Shown here: in pieces, positions 1-8,646 of the stretch | How positions within the stretch are numbered: the first letter of the stretch is position 1 | How the letters are laid out: each line of letters begins with the position of its first letter | Translations under genes and position numbers: made by a program | Assembly: GCF_003555545.1 (NCBI RefSeq) | Contig: NZ_CP032157.1 | Coordinates: 3,290,546 to 3,354,545, forward strand | From: Paraflavitalea soli | GTDB taxonomy: Bacteria; Bacteroidota; Bacteroidia; Chitinophagales; Chitinophagaceae | Reading direction: 5' to 3' | Length of the DNA: 64,000 bases | The notes under the pieces: model-generated | The model's database searches: none | What the model saw: only the letters and a program-made list of their open reading frames with translations | What the model was told of the DNA's origin: nothing

Positions 1-603
1 GAAAAACGTTCCGCTACCGCCAGGAAAACTAAACGAATACTCATCTGTTTCTGTATCTCTGTAACCAAGCAGCGTATTGGTAAGCGGCAATGAAGAAGAA
101 TTGGGAAATGCGATCTCTTCCAAAACGGCCATTTGCCCCCACCTGTTTCCTACAGCGTTTCGTAACTCCGTATTATTAAAATAGTAACCGGAAAAATTAT
201 AGTTTTTTACTTCATATTGGGTGAGGCTTATACCTGGAGGATTGCTGCCATATCCGGCATAACTCATATCGTCGGGCCGGTCGTGTACTTTCCGCTGAAT
301 GACTCCTCCAGCTTCCAACGCCCAGTTGGGAGCAATAATACCTGGTTTAAGATCGGGTCGGAAGCCGCTGGCATGATAGGTCAACCTCATTGGCACATTC
401 AACTGCCTTTCTACCAGGTTGTACAATGGGATCTCTACCTGTGGAAGACCGGTAAACAAAGAAACAGGCGTCTCTTTAAAAAGGCCGAGGTTAGAGACTG
501 CAGGGCTTTGAATAGAGGCATTCAGGTCTTTAATAGTTTGGGCTTTTGCAGGTTGGAGCAAGCCGATAAACAGAGAAAGACATACGGCTGATATTCTCTT
601 CAT
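1..603 (-). CDS. Giant RHS/SpvB-like secreted protein, N-terminal part only (runs off window)
   Basis: Reading frame open from the ATG at 601-603 to the window edge, 201 codons. It begins with a signal peptide (MKRISAVCLSLFIGLLQPAKAQ). The segment after it, with V-SLFTGLPQVEIPLYNL, then LTYHASG and APNWALEAGGVIQR, matches the start of the 2566-aa protein at 44633-52333 (VDLFSGDFSYNIPLLDVGG, LSYRAG, GLGWNVNPG). I therefore read it as the N-terminus of the same family of very large cell-surface or secreted SpvB/RHS-type proteins of Bacteroidetes. It lies 72 bp downstream of the coiled-coil/barrel gene on the same strand, so the two are probably co-transcribed. Function is not known from sequence; the C-terminus, where a toxic tip would sit, is outside the window. 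Confidence 0.75.
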   Translation of the reverse strand, partial: MKRISAVCLSLFIGLLQPAKAQTIKDLNASIQSPAVSNLGLFKETPVSLFTGLPQVEIPLYNLVERQLNVPMRLTYHASGFRPDLKPGIIAPNWALEAGGVIQRKVHDRPDDMSYAGYGSNPPGISLTQYEVKNYNFSGYYFNNTELRNAVGNRWGQMAVLEEIAFPNSSSLPLTNTLLGYRDTETDEYSFSFPGGSGTFF

Positions 604-675
604 TTTTGCAGCAGTTATTTTTAGTATTAAATCAGTGGGTTTGGATACCCGAAATTTTACATGCATACTGACGGG

Positions 676-2142
676 TTAAAAATTGTACCCATACCTGAAA
701 ATAAACGGTTGACCAATGGGTGATTGCCGGTTTAAAAAATTCCATAGCATACTCACTTTCAGTTCTTTCTTTTTCATCCGCAATTTCTTCGAAATACCTA
801 CCAGTCCGCTTGTTTGCCAGGCAACATGACGCAATGCAGCTTCGTTTTTGAAGCGGCTCATATAATTTTTTTCATATCCTCCACTCAACCAAAAATTGCC
901 AAACAAAGCACGCAGGCCTTTTTGTGGGTCGGATAGTTTGAAATCGACATAGGTTCGAAGCCCTATTCCTTCATGGGTAAAGTCAAGGTTTTTCCATCCC
1001 TTGCCAAGACCAAATCTGTAGGCCATTCCTACACCTGCCGCCAGCCTATCGTGCAGTTTATATCCCAGCGTTAAAGACAGATCGTTTGTAGCGGGAAAAT
1101 CGTAAGCTCCTTTATTGCCTGTTTGCAGGTTAAGGCCATATTCCAACCGTTTCAGAAATGGCTTGGATCGCTGGCTATTGGGTTTGAATTTAGGTATGTC
1201 AACATCTCCATGCCCCCCACTTCTCATGGACTCCAGTCTATTTTTCATCCTGTTCAATTCGGTTTGAGCTGCGCCTACCTGCTGTTGTATATATTGCCGG
1301 GGATCACCGACCGATTGCCCAAATTGTTGTTGAATTTGTTGTGTAACAGCAGCTCTTGTTTGCAACCCAGCCAATCCAGCAGGATTAGCAGTGCCGCCAT
1401 CAGAAACGCCAGGCCCAAACAGTTGAGCAAGCAGACTGTTCTGTTGCATGAACTTTTGAAAAGCAGGTATTTTCCGGGCAATAGCCAATGCCTGCCGCTC
1501 CATCTTTTCCGGATCCTGCAGGCTTTCTTTAAACGTCTTCGTTTTTTCCTTGTAATAGTAAAATTCTTTGCGGTAGCGGGAAATGGAATTACTTAAACCA
1601 TGGATGGGAAGTTTCGCCTGTACGCCATCGGCAGACAATAAAGTCCTAAGTGATTGTTCCCGTTCTTTTATAAACTCTTCGATCTCCTGATTACGGGCAA
1701 GCTGAGCTTTCAGGCCATCCACCGCTTGTAACGCTTTCCCCAATTCTTCTTTTTTATTACTTATAGGTCCCAGCCATTTAAGCATTGTTTCCAGGGAATC
1801 AATACGCGGTATGTAAGGGGACGAAGCACCTGTATTTTGGTATGGCTGTTTTAATTTATTTTGCAGCTTCTGGTATCGATCCTTCAGATCTGTTTCCAGC
1901 AACCGGGCCTTTGCACTATCCGACCTTCGGATCTTCTGTATTATTTTCTCTTCCCGGCGGTAAAAACCTGCCAAAAGCTGCTGCTGCTGACGTTCTACCT
2001 TTGCCACTAACTTTTCCTGGGGTTCGCCCATGCGCTCTAATAGCTTGTCCACCACTGGAAGACTATCCATGGGTTTCTCGTCCTGAGACCAGCAGTCACT
2101 GATAAACGTTAGCAAGGTTATAGACAATAGTATAGCTTTCAT
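676..2142 (-). CDS. Coiled-coil plus outer-membrane beta-barrel-like protein (488 aa), RHS-locus partner
   Basis: Signal peptide MKAILLSITLLTFISDCWSQ. Residues about 30-330 are strongly charged and helical (Q/E/K/R-rich runs such as VERQQQQLL and RREEKIIQKIRR), suggesting coiled coil. Residues about 335-488 alternate polar and aromatic residues (YGLNLQTGN, LTLGYKLHDRLAAGVGMAYRF, FWLSGGYEKNYM) and end in Tyr-Asn-Phe, typical of an outer-membrane barrel. No enzymatic motif is visible. It is followed 72 bp later by the giant RHS-like gene. The 784-aa gene at 53792-56146 has the same plan (helical N-half, barrel C-half, terminal Phe, upstream of giant RHS genes), so I infer a shared role in exporting or anchoring these proteins. 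A tetO-like palindrome sits 40-62 bp upstream of the start. Confidence 0.7.
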   Translation of the reverse strand: MKAILLSITLLTFISDCWSQDEKPMDSLPVVDKLLERMGEPQEKLVAKVERQQQQLLAGFYRREEKIIQKIRRSDSAKARLLETDLKDRYQKLQNKLKQPYQNTGASSPYIPRIDSLETMLKWLGPISNKKEELGKALQAVDGLKAQLARNQEIEEFIKEREQSLRTLLSADGVQAKLPIHGLSNSISRYRKEFYYYKEKTKTFKESLQDPEKMERQALAIARKIPAFQKFMQQNSLLAQLFGPGVSDGGTANPAGLAGLQTRAAVTQQIQQQFGQSVGDPRQYIQQQVGAAQTELNRMKNRLESMRSGGHGDVDIPKFKPNSQRSKPFLKRLEYGLNLQTGNKGAYDFPATNDLSLTLGYKLHDRLAAGVGMAYRFGLGKGWKNLDFTHEGIGLRTYVDFKLSDPQKGLRALFGNFWLSGGYEKNYMSRFKNEAALRHVAWQTSGLVGISKKLRMKKKELKVSMLWNFLNRQSPIGQPFIFRYGYNF

Positions 2143-2487
2143 ACCATTTTTAAAGCATGATTAAATTGATTAAAATATCACTTGATCTATCAGTGATAGT
2201 TCAACAAATAAAATAAACAGTAATGGAATTGAAGAGGGTGGTACTTTTTCTCAGAAGTTGATTAGCGGGATTTTTGTTTTATAGAATAAGGTTAGGTCGA
2301 TATCAATGTTCACGATAACGAATATACATTATTTAGATTGAAAAAAAATATTTCGATGATGGCACCAGCCCGCTAATTTCTCTGTGCTTCCTGTTTGAAT
2401 TTAGTAACCAATTGTTTGAATTGCGTAATATTTATTTACGTCTTTGGTTTACTTTCGCAATAATTATAATACTTTAAATCTGAATCA
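2143..2487. other. Intergenic region between divergent genes, with operator-like palindrome
   Basis: 345 bp, AT-rich, without a credible ORF. It holds the palindrome described separately (2182-2204) near the minus-strand gene, and TACTTTCG at 2450-2457, a near match to the Bacteroidetes -7 box, 30 bp before the alcohol dehydrogenase ATG. No convincing -33 box is seen for that promoter. Confidence 0.6.
2182..2204. promoter_or_regulatory. tetO-like 11+1+11 palindrome upstream of the 488-aa gene
   Basis: The core CTATCAGTGATAG (2187-2199) is a perfect palindrome and equals, from memory, the core of the Tn10 tet operator O2. The outer TTGA/TCAA arms extend it, with a single mismatch. It lies 40-62 bp before the ATG of the minus-strand coiled-coil/barrel gene, where a TetR-type repressor could act. 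No TetR gene is present in the window, so the binding protein is unknown. Confidence 0.45.
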
Positions 2488-3531
2488 ATGATAGCTACAA
2501 AAGGATATGCGGCACAAAGCCCTACCACAGATCTTGCTCCCTGGAACTTTGAACGCCGGGAAGTGGGGCCTCATGACGTGCAGTTTGAAATACTTTTTTG
2601 TGGCGTGTGCCACTCAGATCTTCACCAGATCAAAAACGACTGGTTTCCTGGTATTTTCCCCATGGTACCGGGTCATGAAATTGTAGGCCGGGTAGTAAAG
2701 GTGGGCGACCATGTTAAGAAATTCAAAGTAGGTGACCTGGCTGGTACAGGCTGTATGGTGGATTCCTGCCAGGTATGTGAGAACTGTAAAAATGACCTGG
2801 AGCAATATTGCCTTGAAGGGAATACCCAAACCTATAACGGCCTGGAGCGCGACGGGAAAACGCCCACTTATGGCGGCTATTCAAATACCATCGTTGTGCG
2901 CGAAGAGTTTGTATTGCACCTATCCGACAAATTAGACCTGGCAGCAGTGGCGCCTTTGTTATGCGCCGGCATTACCACGTATTCCCCATTGCGTCACTGG
3001 AAGGTGGGCAAGGGCCATAAATTAGCAGTATTGGGGCTTGGCGGACTTGGGCATATGGGTGTAAAATTTGGGGTGGCCTTCGGTGCAGAAGTGACCGTAC
3101 TGAGCACTTCTCCTAAAAAAGAGGCAGATGCAAAGAAACTGGGTGCCCACCATTTTGTGGTTACTACCGATCCTAAACAAGTGGAAGCGGCAAAAGGAAC
3201 CTTTGATTTTATTCTTGATACTGTCTCAGCAGAACATGATTTCAATATGTACATGTCCCTGCTGAGAACAGACGGTACCCATATTTGTGTAGGCGTACCT
3301 CCCAAACCGGCCGAGATAGCAGCATTCAGCCTTATCGGAGGAAGAAAAAGCTTAGCAGGCTCCGGTATTGGGGGCATCAAAGAAACCCAGGAGATGCTTG
3401 ATTACTGTGCAGCGAACAATATCGTTTCCGATATAGAAATGATCTCCATGAAAGATATCCATAAGGCATACGACCGGATGCTGAAGGGCGATGTTCGTTA
3501 CAGGTTTGTTATAGACATGGCTACTTTATAA
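2488..3531 (+). CDS. Zinc-dependent alcohol dehydrogenase, cinnamyl-alcohol/YahK-type (347 aa)
   Basis: NAD(P)-dependent medium-chain alcohol/aldehyde oxidoreductase. Catalytic zinc ligands are visible as Cys41 (CGVCHSD), His63-Glu64 (PGHE) and Cys159 (APLLCAG). The structural zinc lobe is Cys94, Cys97, Cys100 and Cys108. The Rossmann nucleotide motif GLGGLGH is at 183-189. The length and the motif set fit the CAD/YahK subfamily, which reduces a broad range of aldehydes with NADPH; the cofactor preference here is inferred only. It is monocistronic: a strong terminator follows 26 bp after the stop. The start is the ATG giving the expected MIATKGYAAQ N-terminus. Confidence 0.93.
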   Translation: MIATKGYAAQSPTTDLAPWNFERREVGPHDVQFEILFCGVCHSDLHQIKNDWFPGIFPMVPGHEIVGRVVKVGDHVKKFKVGDLAGTGCMVDSCQVCENCKNDLEQYCLEGNTQTYNGLERDGKTPTYGGYSNTIVVREEFVLHLSDKLDLAAVAPLLCAGITTYSPLRHWKVGKGHKLAVLGLGGLGHMGVKFGVAFGAEVTVLSTSPKKEADAKKLGAHHFVVTTDPKQVEAAKGTFDFILDTVSAEHDFNMYMSLLRTDGTHICVGVPPKPAEIAAFSLIGGRKSLAGSGIGGIKETQEMLDYCAANNIVSDIEMISMKDIHKAYDRMLKGDVRYRFVIDMATL

Positions 3532-3557
3532 TAATAATTTCTTTATAAAGAATTAGA

Positions 3558-3600
3558 AAATGTCCCCGGGTGAAAGCACCGTTCGGGGACATTTTTATTT
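3558..3600 (+). terminator. Rho-independent terminator after alcohol dehydrogenase
   Basis: Perfect 11-bp stem AAATGTCCCCG (3558-3568) with CGGGGACATTT (3584-3594), a 15-nt loop, then a T-rich tail. It ends only 11 bp before the next gene's ATG. Confidence 0.85.
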
Positions 3601-3611
3601 AAATTTAGTAC

Positions 3612-5096
3612 ATGGAAAAGATCACACCCGGCGATACACGTTATGCTGACCTTGCAGGAAAAAGATTCAACAAACGCTTTACAGGCAAACCTGAATATAT
3701 TCTCCTGCCAACCTCGACGCAGGAAGTAGTGGAAGCTGTACAGGAGGCGGTGACCAATAAACGACGCCCTGTGGTGCGCAGTGGCGGACATTGCCTGGAA
3801 GGTTTCGTATCGGACCCTGGCGCACAGGTACTGATCGATGTATCATTGATGACAGGTCTTTATTATGATGCTGAGCGGGGGGCATTTGCCGTAGAGGCCG
3901 GTGTAACAGTTGGTGAGATGTACCGCAGACTATTCCTCGGCTGGGGCGTAGTACTTCCTGCGGGAGAGCATCCAGGCATAGGCATGGGCGGCCATGTATT
4001 GGGTGGCGCTTTCGGATTTCTTTGCCGGGAATACGGCCTGGCAGCAGACTACTTGTATGGCGTAGAACTGGTGACAGTCGATGCTTCGGGCAAAGCCCAT
4101 AGTGTGATCGCTACCCGGGAAGCAACCGATCCCAACAGGGAGCTTTGGTGGGCACATACCGGTGGCGGCGGTGGTAACTTTGGCATCGTAACCCGCTATT
4201 GGCTGCGTTCTCCGGATGTCACGGGCACCGATCCTTACATAGCCCTGCCCAAAGCGCCGGCATCCATTACCACTTTCCGCATTGCCTGGGATTGGAAAGA
4301 TGTTGATGAAACATCTTTTTCCCGCCTTATGCAAAACTTTGGAATATGGGCACTGCAACACAGTGGGCCCGACTCTCCCTACACACCATTATTCAGCATA
4401 CTTTTCCTGAATCACCGCAATATAGGCAGGCTGGAAATGAAAGGGCTTGCTACAGGGGCCAATGCGGCCCGGCTTATTGAAGAACACCTGGCAGCCATTG
4501 CAGGCCCCATTGGCTTGCCCTATACAAAACAGATCGAGGAAAGTTCCTGGCTGCGTTTTGCGCTCAATCCCTTTCCTGAATTATTTCAACCAGGCTTTGA
4601 CAACGTACAGGCAAAAGTGAAGGATGCTTTCTTTCGCCGCCCCTTTATCGACAGCCAGGTAGCAACAGCCTATAAATACCTCACTGCCGATGCACCCATA
4701 GGCGGAGGATTGGGCATGGCTACTTATGGAGGGAAAGTGAATACTGTGACTCCGGATGCCACCGCATCACCACAACGGGATTCCATATTGGATGTGGCCT
4801 GCAATACGGGGTGGATCGATCCGAATGGTGCAGGGCCCAGCCTGGACTGGGTGCGTAATTTTTACAAAGATCTCTTTCCCGGTTCAGGCGGTGTACCCGT
4901 ACCCAATGAACAAACCGACGGGTGCATGATCAACCATCCGGATACAGACCTTGCCGACCCCGCCTGGAATCAATCAGGCGTTCCCTGGCATACCCTTTAC
5001 TACAAGGAGAATTATCCACGGCTGCAGCAAGTGAAAGCCCATTGGGACCCACTCAACATATTTCATCATGCCTTATCCATACAGGCGACTGATTAA
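3612..5096 (+). CDS. FAD-binding oxidoreductase, berberine bridge enzyme-like (494 aa)
   Basis: Flavin-dependent oxidase of the FAD_binding_4 plus BBE type. The N-terminal PP-loop region has RSGGHC, whose His60 is the usual covalent 8-alpha flavin attachment site. GIGMGGHVLGGAFGFL and ADYLYGVELV continue the FAD domain. The C-terminal BBE segment is YKENYPRLQQVKAHWDPLNIFHH (473-490). The second flavin link of bicovalent members (Cys in AG-x-CP) is replaced by His120 in AGEHPGIG, so I expect mono-covalent flavin. No signal peptide is seen, so it is probably cytoplasmic. The substrate (sugar, alkaloid-like or polyketide) cannot be read from sequence. It is separated from the upstream gene by a terminator, so it should have its own promoter; TAAATTTA just before the ATG is a weak candidate. 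Confidence 0.88.
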   Translation: MEKITPGDTRYADLAGKRFNKRFTGKPEYILLPTSTQEVVEAVQEAVTNKRRPVVRSGGHCLEGFVSDPGAQVLIDVSLMTGLYYDAERGAFAVEAGVTVGEMYRRLFLGWGVVLPAGEHPGIGMGGHVLGGAFGFLCREYGLAADYLYGVELVTVDASGKAHSVIATREATDPNRELWWAHTGGGGGNFGIVTRYWLRSPDVTGTDPYIALPKAPASITTFRIAWDWKDVDETSFSRLMQNFGIWALQHSGPDSPYTPLFSILFLNHRNIGRLEMKGLATGANAARLIEEHLAAIAGPIGLPYTKQIEESSWLRFALNPFPELFQPGFDNVQAKVKDAFFRRPFIDSQVATAYKYLTADAPIGGGLGMATYGGKVNTVTPDATASPQRDSILDVACNTGWIDPNGAGPSLDWVRNFYKDLFPGSGGVPVPNEQTDGCMINHPDTDLADPAWNQSGVPWHTLYYKENYPRLQQVKAHWDPLNIFHHALSIQATD

Positions 5097-5163
5097 CGAC
5101 AGAAAACTTACCACCTGCCAGGAGTAGCCTACTCTATTGAATATTTCTCTATATTTAGCCCGT

Positions 5164-6129
5164 ATGGCAAACCTTACCATTATTTTCCGGGCAGCGCTGT
5201 TGGTGACAGGTATTTTATCTGGTATAGCAACCCTGGCTCAGCAACCAGCTATATTCCTGGCAGATCCAACCATCTTTAAAGACAAAGGGACATACTATTT
5301 GTATGGCACCGGCAGCAACCAGGGTTTCCTGATGTACAAATCTGCTGACTTGAAAACCTGGCGGCACCCCCAGGACAGCGCCCGGCAATTTGCCATGAAA
5401 CGCGGCGAATCCTTTGGAACCAGCGGCTTTTGGGCGCCCCAGGTATTTGCCTGGAAGGACAGCTATTACATGGCTTACACAGCCAATGAACAGATAGCGA
5501 TCGCCAAAGCCAGCAGTCCCGCAGGTCCATTCAAACAAGATACATTGGTTGCATTGAGTGGCACCGGCAAACAGATCGACCCGTTTGTCTTCTTTGATAA
5601 TGACGGTAAGATATACCTCTATCATGTGAAACTACAAGCCGGCAACCGGATCTTTGTATCGGAAATGAAACCCGATCTGTCGGATGTGCTCCCCGGCACT
5701 GAAAAAGAATGTATATCAAGTACGGAGGGATGGGAGAATACGTCAGCATCCACCTGGCCGGTAGCTGAAGGCCCCACAGTACTAAAGCATAAAAAGGTAT
5801 ACTACCTTATCTATTCGGCCAATGATTTCCGCAACAAGGATTATGCAGTGGGGTACGCTACCTCCAATTCCCCAACAGGGCCCTGGAAGAAATATACCGG
5901 TAACCCGATCATCAGCCGGCATACCGTTGGACACAACGGACCTGGCCATGGCGATGTGTTTACGGATAAAAAAGGGCAGCTGTATTACGTTATTCATACC
6001 CATCATTCGGATGATCGCGTGTCCCCCCGTGCAACAGCGTTCCTGCGCTTACAATTTAAGACCACCAAAGATGGAGAAGATGTGCTGGAGGCAGAGGCAG
6101 CGTCATTTGAATGGATAAAGAACGATTAA
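5164..6129 (+). CDS. Glycoside hydrolase family 43 (five-bladed propeller), secreted (321 aa)
   Basis: Likely arabinan/xylan-side-chain glycosidase. With the ATG at 5164 the protein starts with a clear signal peptide ending GIATLAQ; the frame extends to a TTG at 5137 preceded by GGAG, an alternative start. The GH43 catalytic triad is visible: Asp34 in ADPTI (general base), Asp139 in QIDPF (pKa modulator) and Glu202 in VAEGPT (acid). The WAPQV and HNGPGHGDVF motifs also fit family 43. The single catalytic domain lacks an appended carbohydrate-binding module. No SusC/SusD pair lies nearby, so it is an isolated enzyme rather than part of a polysaccharide utilisation locus in this window. Exact specificity (arabinofuranosidase, xylosidase or galactosidase) is undetermined. 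Confidence 0.88.
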   Translation: MANLTIIFRAALLVTGILSGIATLAQQPAIFLADPTIFKDKGTYYLYGTGSNQGFLMYKSADLKTWRHPQDSARQFAMKRGESFGTSGFWAPQVFAWKDSYYMAYTANEQIAIAKASSPAGPFKQDTLVALSGTGKQIDPFVFFDNDGKIYLYHVKLQAGNRIFVSEMKPDLSDVLPGTEKECISSTEGWENTSASTWPVAEGPTVLKHKKVYYLIYSANDFRNKDYAVGYATSNSPTGPWKKYTGNPIISRHTVGHNGPGHGDVFTDKKGQLYYVIHTHHSDDRVSPRATAFLRLQFKTTKDGEDVLEAEAASFEWIKND

Positions 6130-6333
6130 AATCCCTAGACCACTTCCCCCTCCCTTTTACATACAGCACCGTCACTTAATATCGTCAATTCTTAAGTCAA
6201 TCCACGAAATATCGTGACCAGTCGTGCCAGGCGAGGGTAATAACTCCTTATAAGTCAACACCCAAATGCATTGGTATGCTAATTGGATTATTGGCGGGTA
6301 TAACGGATTCCATTCAACAAAAAGCAACACGCC

Positions 6334-7311
6334 ATGGAAAACAAAAATATACCCGACATCCTGGATCGCCTGGCCGATATCCTGCAACAAAATGACAGTC
6401 TGCCATTAACTTACCTCGACAGCATGCAGGAAAGGGACCAGGTGACCGGTTCCACCTTGCCAGCCGGTCAATTACGGAGGAGAGAGGAAAAGCTGCCTGA
6501 GTTTCTCCAACAATTAGGTATCCGCAGTATGACCCTCCATGATCCGGCCAATATAGAAACATTGCTCTCAACAGCCTCCAACATGGCTGCACAAATTGGA
6601 GGCACGCCGCACCATTACTTTCACCACAGCTCCTTTGCCGGGTACTTCCAAACCATTTTCCAACAGGCCACTACCATTGGCTTTGCAGATTGGTCTCTTT
6701 TCGCAAATGCATCGGACTACTGGGATAAACTACTTACAGCAGTGATCAAACCACTTAAAACAAAAGAGCTGCAGTTTATCTTTTACCTCGGTAACATTTC
6801 CTCCCGCCCGGTGTTCATGGTCGATGAAATGCTCGATATAATGGGCGATTTTGCCCGGTATGGCCAGGTCACTTTTATCATGGACCAACAGGAAATGAAG
6901 AAGCTCTGGGAAGCACTGAATGGGGTCAATACTGCCAGGAACGATCTATGGCCATTTGATATCGAAGAAAGGTACAAGTCGCTGTTCAACACCATGAACG
7001 TTCACAAACTGGTCGTGTACGCCCTCAATGGGGTATCGCTGTATTCCAGGAAGGAACAGTTCAATTTAACACGGCGGGTTATGACTGTCCCCGTTGAAAA
7101 CGCACCCAATGGAAGAAATAATTTTATCAATGGTTACTCATTGGGGCTTTCGTTGCAGTTGGAAAGCGCGCTTTGCATCATCCTGGGCATTATTTATTAT
7201 GAGCTCATCACACAGCACAATATAAGCCCCAGCCGGCATGCCCTCCTCAATCATATAAAGTCCTGGAAAGATCAGCAGGGCGTAACTACAGCTCAAACCC
7301 CCAATCTTTAA
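6334..7311 (+). CDS. Unknown protein (325 aa), paired with AraC regulator
   Basis: I do not recognise this family. The protein is mixed alpha/beta with no signal peptide. Residues about 195-225 contain WEALNGVNTARNDLWPFD. A hydrophobic stretch SLGLSLQLESALCIILGIIYYELI (about 273-296) could be a membrane helix or a buried helix. The gene ends 2 bp before the ATG of the AraC-family gene that follows, so the two are translationally coupled and the protein may sense or supply the regulator's signal; that is inference only. The upstream 204-bp gap shows no clear promoter box. Confidence 0.6.
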   Translation: MENKNIPDILDRLADILQQNDSLPLTYLDSMQERDQVTGSTLPAGQLRRREEKLPEFLQQLGIRSMTLHDPANIETLLSTASNMAAQIGGTPHHYFHHSSFAGYFQTIFQQATTIGFADWSLFANASDYWDKLLTAVIKPLKTKELQFIFYLGNISSRPVFMVDEMLDIMGDFARYGQVTFIMDQQEMKKLWEALNGVNTARNDLWPFDIEERYKSLFNTMNVHKLVVYALNGVSLYSRKEQFNLTRRVMTVPVENAPNGRNNFINGYSLGLSLQLESALCIILGIIYYELITQHNISPSRHALLNHIKSWKDQQGVTTAQTPNL

Positions 7312-7313
7312 AC

Positions 7314-8162
7314 ATGCTAATGAATACTCCCAAAAGCTTACCCGTTAAGGTATGCAAGATCGAATCAGACGCCAGAAACACCGCTGTATGGGTAAAGCAT
7401 ATCCAAAACGACTTTGAGATCATCTGGATCCTGGAAGGCACGGGACTACATACTATTAATGGAGAACAATATTCATTATCACAAAACGCGGTATATGTCG
7501 CACTGCCGGGCGATTACCACGAACTCCTGATCAACCCCGGGGCCCAGGGTTATATTGTGCGTTTCGACACCTCCCGTCCAGACCAGGTAGACAGCGATTA
7601 CCATACGATCAATGAGTCCTGGTTGTATTACTATTTTTCAAAGACACCCGTTCTGAGATTGGATGCCGGTAAGCATGACAAAATGAAAAACCTCATCATG
7701 CTGATGGAACAGGAATCCGCCGCATACAGTTCTTTGCACAGCGAGATCAACAGCAAATGTCTCCAGCTTTTTCAATTGTACCTGAGGCAGCACATTGAAT
7801 TGTTGTCCAATCCTTCCTGCACTTATAAGATGAACAGCTTGCTGAAACAATATTTTTGGCTGGTAGAGAAAGACTTCAAAACACAGAAGAATGTGGAATA
7901 TTATGCCAGGGAGTTGAACGTCTCGGCCAATTACCTGAATCACATGATAAAACGGGCCTCGGGCTATCCGGCAAGCTATCATATCCGCCAACGATTGTTT
8001 CAGGAGGCCAGGAAAAAAGCCCAATATGCAGGATTCAGTATGAAAGAGATTGCCTATTACCTCAACTTTACCGATATATCCCATTTCAGCAAGTTTTTTA
8101 AAAGCATGTGTGGCATTAGCTTTTCCGAGTATAAGCGGGAAGAATTGAAAAGAGCGGTCTGA
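7314..8162 (+). CDS. AraC family transcriptional regulator (282 aa)
   Basis: The N-terminal cupin-type sensing half has FEIIWILEGTGLHTINGEQYSL (about residues 33-54). The C-terminal double helix-turn-helix (about 180-278) includes YYARELNVSANYLNHMIKRASG and the second-HTH signature IAYYLNFTDISHFSKFFKSMCGISFSEYK. It probably acts on a cytoplasmic small-molecule signal. It forms a two-gene unit with the unknown 325-aa protein (2-bp gap). ATGs at 7314 and 7320 are both possible; the first is used. Target genes cannot be named. Confidence 0.92.
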   Translation: MLMNTPKSLPVKVCKIESDARNTAVWVKHIQNDFEIIWILEGTGLHTINGEQYSLSQNAVYVALPGDYHELLINPGAQGYIVRFDTSRPDQVDSDYHTINESWLYYYFSKTPVLRLDAGKHDKMKNLIMLMEQESAAYSSLHSEINSKCLQLFQLYLRQHIELLSNPSCTYKMNSLLKQYFWLVEKDFKTQKNVEYYARELNVSANYLNHMIKRASGYPASYHIRQRLFQEARKKAQYAGFSMKEIAYYLNFTDISHFSKFFKSMCGISFSEYKREELKRAV

Positions 8163-8230
8163 ATAGGAACGTTTTCTCACCCAATAGACAAAAGGATAAA
8201 TATTGTACATTAGATCTTCAAATTGATGAT

Positions 8231-8629
8231 ATGACAATTTCCGAATACATTCTCAGTGTGCCCTCCGACAGGCAGGCCCTGCTAACTGCCCTCCATGACC
8301 TGATCGTGACCCATGATCCTGGTGTGCAGCCTGTCATTAAACCGATGATGGGCAAGGAAATGATCCTGTACGAAGAGCGATCTTATATGAAATACGGGCT
8401 GGCCAATAGCAAAGCTTATATGTCCCTGCATTGCATGCCTATTTATATGAACCCGCAGCTGCATGCTAAATATGCCGGATTGCTGCCAGCAGCCAAATTC
8501 CAGAAAGGCTGTATCAATTTTACCGGTACGGCTGACATGCCGCCTGCAATAGTGGCTGCTTTGATCACCGACTGCTCGTCAATCGATATAGCCGCCATGC
8601 TTGAAAACCGGAAAAGAGGTAAAAAGTAA
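8231..8629 (+). CDS. DUF1801/YdhG-like domain protein (132 aa)
   Basis: Small cytoplasmic protein of the DUF1801 (YdhG_co) fold. The central segment MMGKEMILYEERSYMKYGLANSKAYMSLHCMPIYM and the C-terminal KFQKGCINFTGTADMPPAIVAALI match the family pattern of a metal-chaperone-like alpha/beta domain of unknown role. The C-terminus is basic (ENRKRGKK). It starts 68 bp after the AraC gene with TACATTAG, a weak -7 box, in the gap. An inverted repeat related to the tRNA-Pro terminator follows. Confidence 0.75.
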   Translation: MTISEYILSVPSDRQALLTALHDLIVTHDPGVQPVIKPMMGKEMILYEERSYMKYGLANSKAYMSLHCMPIYMNPQLHAKYAGLLPAAKFQKGCINFTGTADMPPAIVAALITDCSSIDIAAMLENRKRGKK

Positions 8630-8646
8630 TATCGTGCCGGCCAAAC

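Noticed and set aside
217-591. Plus-strand ORF of 124 aa
   Set aside because: It is antisense to the better supported partial RHS-like gene, which has a signal peptide and family motifs.
5137-5163. TTG start for the GH43 gene
   Set aside because: A GGAG lies upstream, so it is possible, but the ATG at 5164 gives the better signal peptide length; kept only as an alternative.
7638-8237. Minus-strand ORF of 199 aa
   Set aside because: It lies entirely opposite the AraC gene, lacks any recognisable motif and its composition is that of a shadow frame.
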